Positions 17,462-25,209 of a DNA stretch of 64,000 bases are shown in pieces. The stretch is from an uncultured Collinsella sp. Lineage in GTDB: Bacteria; Actinomycetota; Coriobacteriia; Coriobacteriales; Coriobacteriaceae. The notes under the pieces were generated by a model. That model worked only from the letters and a program-made list of their open reading frames with translations. It made no database searches and had not been told where the DNA came from. Position 1 is the first letter of the stretch. Each line of letters begins with the position of its first letter. The DNA is taken from assembly GCA_934621295.1 (NCBI GenBank), contig CAKTVB010000004.1:62001-126000 (forward strand), given 5' to 3'. The position numbers and the translations under genes are program-made.

Positions 17462-18163
17462 CTAGGCGCACCAATCGATGGGGGCGGCTCCATGCTGGGT
17501 GAGGAGCTCGTTGGTGCGTGAGAAAGGGCGCGAGCCCATGAAAGCGGGAAGCCCGCCTGCGGCGCGTGTGGCGGAGAGCGGCGAGGGGTGCGTGGAGGCG
17601 AGGAAGAACTTGTTTGCGGCCGCACCTGTTGCCTTGCGGGCTGCCTCGACCATATCGATGGCATGACGGCCCCAGGTGAGGAATACGACCGGCTGCTCGA
17701 GTTGCAGGCAGAGCCGTACGATCGCATCGGTAAGCGTTTTCCATCCCAGCTTGGCATGGGAGTTCGCGGCGTGCTCGCGCACCGTAAGCGTGGTGTTGAG
17801 CAAAAGGACGCCTTGCTGCGCCCAGGAAGTCAGGTCTCCACTGATGGGAGCCGTGCATCCAAGGTCCGCGGCCATCTCCTTATAGATGTTTCGCAGGCTC
17901 GGGGGCAGCTTTTGTCCTTTGGGGACCGAGAACGACAGACCCATGGCCTGGCCGGGCCCATGGTAAGGGTCTTGGCCCAAGATCACAACGCGTACGTCGG
18001 CGGGCGCGGTGAGGGCAAGTGCGTTGAGGATGTTGTCTTGCGTGGGATAGATGGTTTCGCTTTGACGCATGCTCTCGACCTGCTCCAGCAGGTTTTTTGC
18101 CTGCGCCACCACGTCTGCGGGAAGCTGTTCGAACCATTCGTTGATATGCGTGCACTCGGCCAT
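17462..18163 (-). CDS. ung: Uracil-DNA glycosylase
   Basis: A family 1 UDG of 233 residues that removes uracil from DNA in base-excision repair. The catalytic motif GQDPYHGPGQAMGL (about residues 61-74) contains the water-activating Asp, and the DNA-binding loop HPSPLS lies near 190. The LLLNTTLTV segment is also typical. The start ATG 18163 follows AAGGGG. It is a monocistronic gene on the minus strand between two plus-strand units. Confidence 0.96.
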   Translation of the reverse strand: MAECTHINEWFEQLPADVVAQAKNLLEQVESMRQSETIYPTQDNILNALALTAPADVRVVILGQDPYHGPGQAMGLSFSVPKGQKLPPSLRNIYKEMAADLGCTAPISGDLTSWAQQGVLLLNTTLTVREHAANSHAKLGWKTLTDAIVRLCLQLEQPVVFLTWGRHAIDMVEAARKATGAAANKFFLASTHPSPLSATRAAGGLPAFMGSRPFSRTNELLTQHGAAPIDWCA

Positions 18164-18305
18164 GAGACCCCTTTGGGCAAAGCGTGGATAAAAGGCTACG
18201 ACGATTTTGTCCCAGTTTGGATGGCAAGGTCAAGGACATGGCAGTGCGGGAGCGTGATGTGCCACAATGGGGTTCAGGTTTTGTTGACGATGGAATGGAT
18301 CGAGC

Positions 18306-19118
18306 ATGCTACGTTGCCCTGTGTGTGGACAAGAGCTTCGGGCCGATGAGCGCGGTGCGGCGTGCCCCACGGGGCACCGTTTTGACCGTGCACGCGAAGG
18401 TTACCTCAATTTATTGCGCTCCAATAAAAGCGGTGACTCCATGGGCGACCCCAAGGGCCAGGCGCGCAGCAGGCGTGATTTTCTAAACCAGGATTATTAT
18501 GCCCCCTTGCGCGATGCGCTTGTGGACATCGTGCGCGAGCGCGCCTCTGCTCGTTCGAGCCATGAGCCTTTGGCACTTCTCGACATCTGCTGCGGCGAGG
18601 GCTACTACACCTCTGCCATGGGTTCAGTCGAAGGCGTTGACGCCTATGGCTTTGACCTGGGCAAAGAGATGGTGCGCTTGGCTGCCAAGCGAGGCGGCGC
18701 CACGTATTTTGTCGCCAACATGCGCGCCATTCCTGTTGCCGATGCATCGATCGACGTGGCGACGCATCTGTTTGCCCCCTTTAACGAGCATGAATTCGCA
18801 CGCGTGCTCAAGCCGGGCGCCTCGCTCTACACGGTCATCCCCGGTGCGCGCCATCTTTGGGGTCTCAAAGAGGTGCTCTACGACACCCCGTACTTGAACG
18901 ACGAGAAGCTGCCGCAGACAACGGAGCTCGAGCTCGTCTCCACACGCAAGGTCACAGCGCAGATCACGCTTGCCACCCCTGCCGATATCGAGGCGGTATT
19001 CCAGATGACGCCCTATTACTACCGCACGCGCCGTGGGGACCGCGAGCGCCTGGCGAACCTCGACCAGCTCCAAACGCCCATCGAGTTCATCATCGCCGAA
19101 TACCACCGCCCCATGTGA
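18306..19118 (+). CDS. rlmA: 23S rRNA (guanine-N1) methyltransferase, RlmA family
   Basis: A 270-residue SAM-dependent methyltransferase. The N-terminal zinc ribbon CPVCGQEL...C..GHRFDRAREGYLNLL (residues 4-38) is diagnostic for RlmA-type enzymes, which methylate G745 or G748 of 23S rRNA. SAM motif I LLDICCGEGYYTS lies at about 94-106. Loss or change of RlmA homologues alters macrolide or tylosin response in other bacteria. RsmJ follows 50 nt later, giving an rRNA-modification pair. Confidence 0.85.
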   Translation: MLRCPVCGQELRADERGAACPTGHRFDRAREGYLNLLRSNKSGDSMGDPKGQARSRRDFLNQDYYAPLRDALVDIVRERASARSSHEPLALLDICCGEGYYTSAMGSVEGVDAYGFDLGKEMVRLAAKRGGATYFVANMRAIPVADASIDVATHLFAPFNEHEFARVLKPGASLYTVIPGARHLWGLKEVLYDTPYLNDEKLPQTTELELVSTRKVTAQITLATPADIEAVFQMTPYYYRTRRGDRERLANLDQLQTPIEFIIAEYHRPM

Positions 19119-19168
19119 CAAAAAGTCGACAGGTTTATTTTGTCACATTCGACCGTTGGGAGGCGTAA

Positions 19169-19840
19169 ATGAACCGTTCGCAGGAGGAAGCGCGCGCAGC
19201 GGGGCTGGAACTTATCCAAACGTCGGAGGGCTTGGCGCTCACCGACGGGACCATGCAGCTTATCGCCGATTTTGCGCACATGATTCCCCGCCTTAAGCAA
19301 GGGACCTTGCAGCGCGAGCTGCTGGTCCGTGCTGCGCGCGCTCGCGGCGTGGAGGATCCGGTGGCCTTTGACGCAACCGCGGGGTTTGGCGAGGACTCGC
19401 TGCTCTTGGCGGCGGCGGGTTATACCGTCGAGATGTTCGAATGCAACCCGGTTATCAGTGCGTTGTTGGCCGATGCGCTGGAACGTGCGGCGAGCGATCC
19501 GCGTCTGAGCGAGGCGGCCTCCCACATGCACCTTCATGTGGGGGATAGCATCGCGGGCATGGCAGAGCTTGTAGCGGCGGGCACGGTTCCGTATGCGGTC
19601 TATTTGGATCCCATGTTTCCCGGGCGCACCAAGAGCGCCTCGGTTAAGAAGAAATTCCAGCTGCTGCATCACTTGGAACAGCCGTGCGCGGACGAGGAAG
19701 CACTCCTTGCTGCAGCGCGAGCAGCGGGTGCACGCAAAATCGTGATCAAGCGCCCGGTAAAGGGACCGCTTCTTGCAGGCGCCAAGCCGAGCGCTCAGTT
19801 CAAGGGCAAGGCCGTACGCTACGACGTCCTCGCCCTGTAG
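19169..19840 (+). CDS. rsmJ: 16S rRNA (guanine-N2) methyltransferase RsmJ-like
   Basis: A 223-residue class I methyltransferase. It matches RsmJ in the SAM loop (DATAGFGEDSLLLA, about residues 69-82) and the catalytic-side motif YLDPMFPGRTKSASVKKK (about 148-165), followed by IVIKRPVKGPLLAG. In E. coli the enzyme makes m2G1516 in 16S rRNA. GGGAGG precedes ATG 19169. Probably cotranscribed with rlmA. Confidence 0.85.
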   Translation: MNRSQEEARAAGLELIQTSEGLALTDGTMQLIADFAHMIPRLKQGTLQRELLVRAARARGVEDPVAFDATAGFGEDSLLLAAAGYTVEMFECNPVISALLADALERAASDPRLSEAASHMHLHVGDSIAGMAELVAAGTVPYAVYLDPMFPGRTKSASVKKKFQLLHHLEQPCADEEALLAAARAAGARKIVIKRPVKGPLLAGAKPSAQFKGKAVRYDVLAL

Positions 19841-19867
19841 GGACGACGCCGCGCAGCTGCAGCTACG

Positions 19868-20173
19868 TTACCGTTGCGGATGCGATGTGAGGTGCCAGCC
19901 TCCGCACCAAGAGCATTTGTAGCAGGTGAGGCCGCCGCGCCCATGGGCGGTGCAAGCGGCGATGGCGTCTTGGGCTTCGAGCCGGCTGTTGTAGCGCGTC
20001 TTGCGCTCGCACGACTTGTAACGCAGCGCCTCTTCATGCTCGGCATGCATGCGATCACGGCGCTCGTCTTCGGCGGCAAAGAGACTGTCTGACACGCCCA
20101 TATCCTCGTTGCCGAGGTCTGCCAAGAAGGTCATCTTCTGCTTTTCGCGCGCCGAGCGCTTCTTGCTGCCCAT
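19868..20173 (-). CDS. Small zinc-finger-like conserved protein
   Basis: A 101-residue basic protein. The N-terminus is Lys/Arg-rich, the middle acidic and helical, and the C-terminus has the pattern CYKCSWCGGWHLTSH, a compact CxxCxxC plus His cluster suited to zinc. Similar short proteins ending in CGGWHLTS occur widely in actinobacteria and phages without assigned function. ATG 20173 is chosen over a 239-residue extension because the Lys-rich MGSKKRS start looks natural and AAGG precedes it. Confidence 0.55.
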   Translation of the reverse strand: MGSKKRSAREKQKMTFLADLGNEDMGVSDSLFAAEDERRDRMHAEHEEALRYKSCERKTRYNSRLEAQDAIAACTAHGRGGLTCYKCSWCGGWHLTSHPQR

Positions 20174-20305
20174 CGTAAAATCCTTGCGTTGCCGGGGTTG
20201 CTTGGGGTCATTATCGCGCATCTTTGAGTACGATAGGGTGCGTTTGCAATTGTTTGGGGGCGCGGACGCAAAGCCGCATATCCCATGGGATACATCGGGA
20301 GAGCT

Positions 20306-20797
20306 ATGGAGATCCGCAAAACCACCGAGGCCGATTTGCCACAGGTCATGGTAACGTTCGATGCTGCACGAGCCTTTATGCGCGCCCATGGCAATTCCAC
20401 GCAGTGGCCAAAGGGCAACCCCTCGGAAGACAAGGTGCGCGCCGATATCGCGCGCGGCGATAGCTACGTGTGCGTGGACGACGGCACCGTGGTGGGGACG
20501 TTCGCCTTCATAGCCGGACCCGATCCAACCTATGCTCATATTGAAGACGGCGCGTGGAACTTTGACACGCCGTACCATGTGATTCATCGCGTGGCTTCAA
20601 ATGGCAAGACGCATGGCGTCGCCAAGGCTTGCTTTGAGTTTTGCCAGCAGCGCGCCGATGCCCTGCGCATCGATACGCATGAAGATAATATCCCCATGCA
20701 AAACGCTATTCGCAAGTATGGCTTTGCGCGAGCGGGGGTTATTTACGTCTCTGATGGAACGCCGCGCATCGCATTTGATTGGCAAAATGAGCGCTAG
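20306..20797 (+). CDS. GNAT-family N-acetyltransferase
   Basis: A 163-residue acyltransferase of the Gcn5 fold, starting at MEIRKTTEADLP, a standard GNAT beginning. A beta strand VVGTFAFIAG is followed by IHRVASNGKTHGVAKACFEFC, which carries the acetyl-CoA loop (G-K-T-H-G-V-A form), and a C-terminal RIDTHEDNIPMQNAIRKYGF. The acceptor is unknown. ATG 20306 follows GGGAGAG. Confidence 0.8.
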   Translation: MEIRKTTEADLPQVMVTFDAARAFMRAHGNSTQWPKGNPSEDKVRADIARGDSYVCVDDGTVVGTFAFIAGPDPTYAHIEDGAWNFDTPYHVIHRVASNGKTHGVAKACFEFCQQRADALRIDTHEDNIPMQNAIRKYGFARAGVIYVSDGTPRIAFDWQNER

Positions 20798-20806
20798 GCA
20801 GACGCA

Positions 20807-21406
20807 CTACATCCCGGGGAAGTCTGTCTGCCGCAGCGCCTCGTAGAGGACGATGGCGGCGGAGTTGGAGAGATTGAGCGCGCTGATGCGATAGCTGGTG
20901 GGGTCGATAAAATTGCCGCAGATGTCCTGCTGCAAGATCGCTTCGTGATCAGGCTCGCTGTGTCCAAGCGCCTGCTCGTGTGCCTCCCAGGCTTCGGCGT
21001 TGGCGAGCGATGCGGCGTCGGGAAGCATGGGGATGCGTTCGCAGCGCTCGGAGGCATGTGCTAGCAATTCCTCGGGAATGCCGTTGCTTTCACTGCCGAA
21101 TACCAGGTAATCGCCATCGCGATAGCTGCTTTGGGCATACGTGCGGCGCGCCTTTTTGGTCAAGAGGTGCAGGCGCTCATCGTCAGCCGCGAGCTCGTTT
21201 TGGCGCAAAAAGTCTTCCCAGCCCTCATAGGTGCGCACGTCGAGGTTCTCCCAATAGCCAAGGCCCGCACGGTGCACGGTCTTGTGATCAAGCGAAAACC
21301 CCAGGGAGCCAATTAAGTGCAAGCGTGCTCCGGTGACAACGCAGGTTCGTCCAATGTTGCCGGTGTTCGCCGGAATTTCCGGTTGGTACAAAACCACGTT
21401 GAACAT
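20807..21406 (-). CDS. trmL: tRNA (cytidine(34)-2'-O)-methyltransferase
   Basis: A SPOUT-class 2'-O-methyltransferase of 199 residues that modifies wobble position 34 of tRNA-Leu in E. coli. The start MFNVVLYQPEIPANTGNIGRTC is the family hallmark, and the knot region contains LVFGSESNGIPEELL. It is longer than E. coli TrmL (157) owing to a middle insertion of about 35 residues (AEAWEAHEQALG region). ATG 21406 follows AAGGAG. Confidence 0.9.
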   Translation of the reverse strand: MFNVVLYQPEIPANTGNIGRTCVVTGARLHLIGSLGFSLDHKTVHRAGLGYWENLDVRTYEGWEDFLRQNELAADDERLHLLTKKARRTYAQSSYRDGDYLVFGSESNGIPEELLAHASERCERIPMLPDAASLANAEAWEAHEQALGHSEPDHEAILQQDICGNFIDPTSYRISALNLSNSAAIVLYEALRQTDFPGM

Positions 21407-21571
21407 GAGTCTCCTTCTGCATGTGAGCCGTATGAATGCAAACCATCATACGGCTTTGACGACAGCTTGCAAAAGTTCCGCGCGCAGAGGGATCACCCTG
21501 TATGCGGTATGATGCCTGCGGAGGAAAACGCGCTGCACCACGGCTCGCTCGCGCACGATAGGAGAGAACGC

Positions 21572-22006
21572 ATGGCGCATTCGAACAAGAACAACCCGCG
21601 CACGCCTCTCGAGAAGGCCATCTACGGAATCGTTGTTTTGGCCATCGCTCTGGCAGGAGCTCTCTTTGGTGGCCAAGCGGTCGATACCGGTGCGCCGGCG
21701 GCGCAGGAGGCCGCCTCCAGGCAGGAACAAACCGAGCAGGCAAGCTCGCTTACCTTCCGCAATGAGGACCGCCTGGAGAGCCACTACCTCAAGCACGGCA
21801 TCGATATGGGCTACGACTCCGCCGAAGACTACCAGGCGGGCGCCAATGCCGTTATCTCCAATCCCAACGTTTTGCATAAAACGCAGGCAGAGGATGGGGA
21901 CGATGTCTATTTCCTCAAAAAGACGGGCGAGTTTGTGGTTGTCTCGCAGCAGGGCTATATCCGCACCTATTTCATTGCCGATGAGGATTATTACGATCGC
22001 CAATAG
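21572..22006 (+). CDS. Membrane-anchored protein with putative BECR-fold RNase-like domain
   Basis: A 144-residue protein with one membrane helix (about 17-35), a short linker and a C-terminal domain of about 95 residues. The domain carries LESHYLKHGIDMGY, then EDYQAGANAVI, then VVVSQQGYIRTYF. This His-Lys-His-Gly start and IRTYF end resemble Barnase-EndoU-ColicinE5/D-RelE (BECR) domains of toxins and phage proteins. That assignment is by motif only. No adjacent immunity gene is seen; rlmH follows. ATG 21572 follows AGGAGAG. Confidence 0.55.
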   Translation: MAHSNKNNPRTPLEKAIYGIVVLAIALAGALFGGQAVDTGAPAAQEAASRQEQTEQASSLTFRNEDRLESHYLKHGIDMGYDSAEDYQAGANAVISNPNVLHKTQAEDGDDVYFLKKTGEFVVVSQQGYIRTYFIADEDYYDRQ

Positions 22007-22053
22007 GGCTATGACGGCGGAATCTTGGCAGGTTGCCGCTATAGGGAGAACCG

Positions 22054-22524
22054 ATGAAATACACTGTTATCGCCGTGGGCAAGCTTAAAGAGCGCTTTTG
22101 GAAGGACGCATGTGCCGAGTATCTTAAGCGTCTGGGCGGCTATGCCAAAGTTGAAGTGCGCGAGGTTGCCGATGTCGACCCTGCGCGCGCCGGCGGTGTC
22201 GATGCGTCGCGCAATCGCGAAGGAGTGTCCATCCTCTCCTCGATTTCCGATCGCGCGCATGTGATTCTTCTCGCTATCGAGGGCAAGGAGCGTTCGAGCG
22301 AGGAATTCTCTCAGCGCCTCGATCAGCTTGCACTGGGCGGAAACAGCGACATCGTCTTTATCATCGGTGGCTCCGATGGCGTGTCGGATGCCGTGCGCGC
22401 CCGCGCGAACGAGACGCTTTCCTTTGGTCGCATCACCATGCCGCACAACCTGGCACGCGTGGTGCTGTTGGAACAGATTTACCGCGCCATCAAAATCAGT
22501 CGCGGCGAGCCTTACCACAAGTAG
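22054..22524 (+). CDS. rlmH: 23S rRNA pseudouridine1915-N3-methyltransferase
   Basis: A 156-residue SPOUT methyltransferase acting on helix 69 of 23S rRNA in assembled ribosomes. Its signatures are MKYTVIAVGKLKE at the start, the SAM knot FIIGGSDGVSD at about residues 102-112, and the conserved end ISRGEPYHK. The length equals E. coli RlmH (155). AGGGAGA precedes ATG 22054. Confidence 0.95.
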   Translation: MKYTVIAVGKLKERFWKDACAEYLKRLGGYAKVEVREVADVDPARAGGVDASRNREGVSILSSISDRAHVILLAIEGKERSSEEFSQRLDQLALGGNSDIVFIIGGSDGVSDAVRARANETLSFGRITMPHNLARVVLLEQIYRAIKISRGEPYHK

Positions 22525-22578
22525 CCGGGCGGCCGCGTGCTGGCTGCGACCAAGAGCCGCCTTGTCCCGCGGGCGTCG

Positions 22579-23988
22579 CTACAGCTCGAGTACCTGCGCC
22601 CCAAGCGCTTGGGCGTCGCCTGCATCATGCGTGGCGAGAACAACGACGCGCTCGCCGGCATGTCGCCTCACAAACGTGAACGCACGAGCATGCGCCTGCG
22701 CATCGAGCCCGCCAAACGGTTCGTCGAGCAGCACGAGCTCGCCTGGAGCGGCAAAGGCGCGCGCCAACTCAACGCGGCGCTTCTGCCCGCCCGAAAGCTC
22801 GCGCACGGGGCGAGAAAGCACATCTTCTGGCAGCAGCTCGCAAGCAAGGTCGCGCGCCTCCTCATGTGCAAAGCCCGGGCGCGCAAAGAGCAGGATGTTG
22901 TCGATGGCATCAAGATCCTCGACAAGACACGTACCCTGGAACACCATCGAACGTCCCCGGGCGGTATTCTCGATAGTTCCGCCAAGAGGGTACTGCAGCT
23001 GCGCCATGGTGCGCAGGAGGGTCGTTTTGCCCGCGCCTGAGGGAGCCTGAAGGCACAGGCGAGAAGACGGGCCCAGCGAGAAGCTGAGGGGCTCACGCAA
23101 CGGTTTGTCGCCATATCCAATCAAGAGACCCTGGGCGCATAGACGGGCTTTACATGCACCGCAGTTCCCGCGGGCCTCTGCCGCACCGCTGCGCGGGGTG
23201 TTCAAGGCGAGCTTCGCCGCACGGGGCCAAGTACCGCGAAGAAGTGCCATCGCGCCATGCTCGAACAGCCATGACAGGCAGATCACGCAAAAGGTCCAAG
23301 CAAAAAGATCCGGCGTTTCAAGCAGGAGCTTTGCCTGGTAGATTCTCTCGCCAATGGAGCCTGTGGGCACGCCGATGAGCTCGGCAGCGATTCCCGCTTT
23401 CCAGCTCATGCCCAAGACGGTGCTGCTGGCAGCCTGCAGGTAGGGAAGGACTGTGGGCCATATGAGCGCGAAGAAGCGTCTTTGTCCACGCATGCCAAAG
23501 ACCTCGAAGAGCTCGCGCCTACCCGCATCCATGTTGTTGAGCCCTGTGCATAAAGCAAAGTAGATGGCGGGCACAACCAAGAGCAGCACCGTGATGACGC
23601 TCACATTCGCCGCACCGGTCCAGATAAGCAAGATGACAACGACGCAAGCGACCGGCGTGCTCTTGATGGCCAAAAGCGCCGGCTGCAGCAGGGCGCGCAC
23701 CGCACGTGCATGCCAAGATGCGGCAGCAAGGACGGCGGCGATGAGATAGCCGCCCACAACGCCCGCCACAATGCGCAGCGTGGAAAAGCAGATGCTGCTC
23801 CAAAACGCCTGGGCGCATACCAGACGGCAAAGCGCCAACAGAGCGTCGAGTGGACCGCAAAGCAAAACGCCGCTGCCGTCCAGCATGCTTGCCGCCTGCC
23901 ATATGGCAAGCCAAAAGATGGCGGGCGCGCAGCGGGCGATAACGCGCGCGCTCGTCATCTTCTTGTCGATCGGTGCGTTTTTATCCAT
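22579..23988 (-). CDS. Fused ABC importer: SsuC/TauC-type permease joined to ATPase
   Basis: One 469-residue chain combines two usual subunits. Residues 1-255 are a permease with about six helices and the EAA-type loop (ELFEVFGM... ) of SsuC/TauC/ThiX proteins. A linker at about 265-285 contains three Cys (CGACKARLC). Residues 285-469 are a small ATPase with Walker A APSGAGKTTLL, signature LSGGQKRRVELA and Walker B LVLLDEPF. The substrate lipoprotein is encoded just upstream (36-nt gap). Sulfonate, pyrimidine-precursor or similar substrates are typical of this branch; none can be chosen here. Confidence 0.85.
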   Translation of the reverse strand: MDKNAPIDKKMTSARVIARCAPAIFWLAIWQAASMLDGSGVLLCGPLDALLALCRLVCAQAFWSSICFSTLRIVAGVVGGYLIAAVLAAASWHARAVRALLQPALLAIKSTPVACVVVILLIWTGAANVSVITVLLLVVPAIYFALCTGLNNMDAGRRELFEVFGMRGQRRFFALIWPTVLPYLQAASSTVLGMSWKAGIAAELIGVPTGSIGERIYQAKLLLETPDLFAWTFCVICLSWLFEHGAMALLRGTWPRAAKLALNTPRSGAAEARGNCGACKARLCAQGLLIGYGDKPLREPLSFSLGPSSRLCLQAPSGAGKTTLLRTMAQLQYPLGGTIENTARGRSMVFQGTCLVEDLDAIDNILLFARPGFAHEEARDLACELLPEDVLSRPVRELSGGQKRRVELARAFAAPGELVLLDEPFGGLDAQAHARAFTFVRRHAGERVVVLATHDAGDAQALGAQVLEL

Positions 23989-24024
23989 GGGGCAGCTCGC
24001 TGCGTCAGGGGGAACAGGCGCGTC

Positions 24025-25092
24025 TTACGCCTGGTAGTAGAAATCGTCTGCGGGAAGTGAGCCGCCTACAGACGATGCATCGGCCTGATGGAGCACCTCG
24101 AGATAGCCGGCGAGCGCCTGCTTGAGCTCCTTGCCGGTAAGGCATACCAGGTGACAAACGGGAATGGCCTTCTGCGCCACTGCCTCGGACTCAAGGATGC
24201 CCTGCTCGACCACGAGCTTCGCGGCTTTGTCGGGATGTTCATTGACGTACTCCACGCTTGCCGATTGGCCCTTGAGGAATTCCTCGACCGCCTCGGGGTG
24301 CTCGGCAAGAAATTCGTTGCGCACGACGGTGACGCCGGTGACGAGCTGGCTGTCGTCGCCCGTTTGCTCGGATACTTCGTCCCATGCCTCGGTGAGGTCG
24401 ATGGGGGCGGCAAGGGCCTGGTTTTTGACGAGAGCCGCGGTGGCGAAGGGCTGCGGCAACACGCCGACTGCTGTGGGGTCAGAGGCGAGAACGCTTACGA
24501 CCTCGGTGGCCTCGCTTTTGAACTCGAGCGTGACGTTGTCGGTGATGCCTGCCGCGCCAAGCAAGTAGTTCATCACATATTCCGGCGTGGTCCCTTTGCC
24601 GGTGAGGTAGACGGTCTTGCCTGCAAGGTCTTTGAACGAGGCGACGGACGCGTCTCCCGTGACCACGCTGAGGACGCCGAGCGTGTTGACGTCCAGGCAC
24701 GTGATGCCGCCCTTGGTTTTGTTGTAGACCACCGATGCCGCGTTTGCCGGGATCAGCGCGATGTCGATATCGCCCTTGATGAGGGAGGGCAGCACCTCGT
24801 CTGCTGCCGTGGAGAGCGTGAACGAATAAGTATTGGTCAGGTCGCTGTCCTTGGACGCAGCTTGGTCCATGAAGTGCACAAGGCCGATGGTGGTGGGGCC
24901 CTTAAGCGAGGCGACGCGCACGCTGATAGACGAGCCGCTCACAGCCGAGCCTGCCGTGGACCCCGCGGAGCCGGCGGCAGTGCCCGCGGCGCCGCAGCCG
25001 GTAAGCGCGATGCTCATCATGCCGAGTCCCGCTGCAGACAAAAAGCTGCGCCTGCTCATAATCATGCCGTTGCCAAAAGTTTCCGTTTTCAT
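24025..25092 (-). CDS. ABC substrate-binding lipoprotein (SsuA/NMT1-like), Tat-type signal
   Basis: A 355-residue periplasmic-binding-type lipoprotein. The N-terminus has twin arginines (SRRSFLSAAG), a hydrophobic stretch and a lipobox-like ALTGCG, so export may be by Tat with Cys lipidation. The rest fits the SsuA/NMT1 family (IDIALIPANAASVVYN; GKTVYLTGKGTTPEYVMNYLL). It is the first gene of a two-gene operon with the fused permease-ATPase and is transcribed away from the hydrogenase gene. Start ATG 25092 follows AAAGGGA. Confidence 0.85.
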   Translation of the reverse strand: MKTETFGNGMIMSRRSFLSAAGLGMMSIALTGCGAAGTAAGSAGSTAGSAVSGSSISVRVASLKGPTTIGLVHFMDQAASKDSDLTNTYSFTLSTAADEVLPSLIKGDIDIALIPANAASVVYNKTKGGITCLDVNTLGVLSVVTGDASVASFKDLAGKTVYLTGKGTTPEYVMNYLLGAAGITDNVTLEFKSEATEVVSVLASDPTAVGVLPQPFATAALVKNQALAAPIDLTEAWDEVSEQTGDDSQLVTGVTVVRNEFLAEHPEAVEEFLKGQSASVEYVNEHPDKAAKLVVEQGILESEAVAQKAIPVCHLVCLTGKELKQALAGYLEVLHQADASSVGGSLPADDFYYQA

Positions 25093-25166
25093 CGAGGGTC
25101 CCTTTCAAGATTCCATGCTGAGTGGGCAATTTTTGCTCGCTGCGCCCCAAATTCAAAGTGCGACTC

Positions 25167-25172
25167 TACAAT
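25167..25172 (+). promoter_or_regulatory. Possible -10 element of the hydrogenase gene
   Basis: TACAAT lies 38 bp before the hydrogenase start. No convincing -35 box is visible; an AT-rich imperfect dyad (GGGCAATTTTTGCTC, about 25128-25142) lies upstream and could bind an activator. Confidence 0.35.
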
Positions 25173-25209
25173 GTTATACAACTGCTTATCGTTCAAGAGG
25201 GGGACGATT

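Noticed and set aside
24088..25209. In-frame N-terminal extension of the hydrogenase by over 370 codons
   Set aside because: It is antisense to the lipoprotein gene. A ribosome site and conserved start are at 25210.
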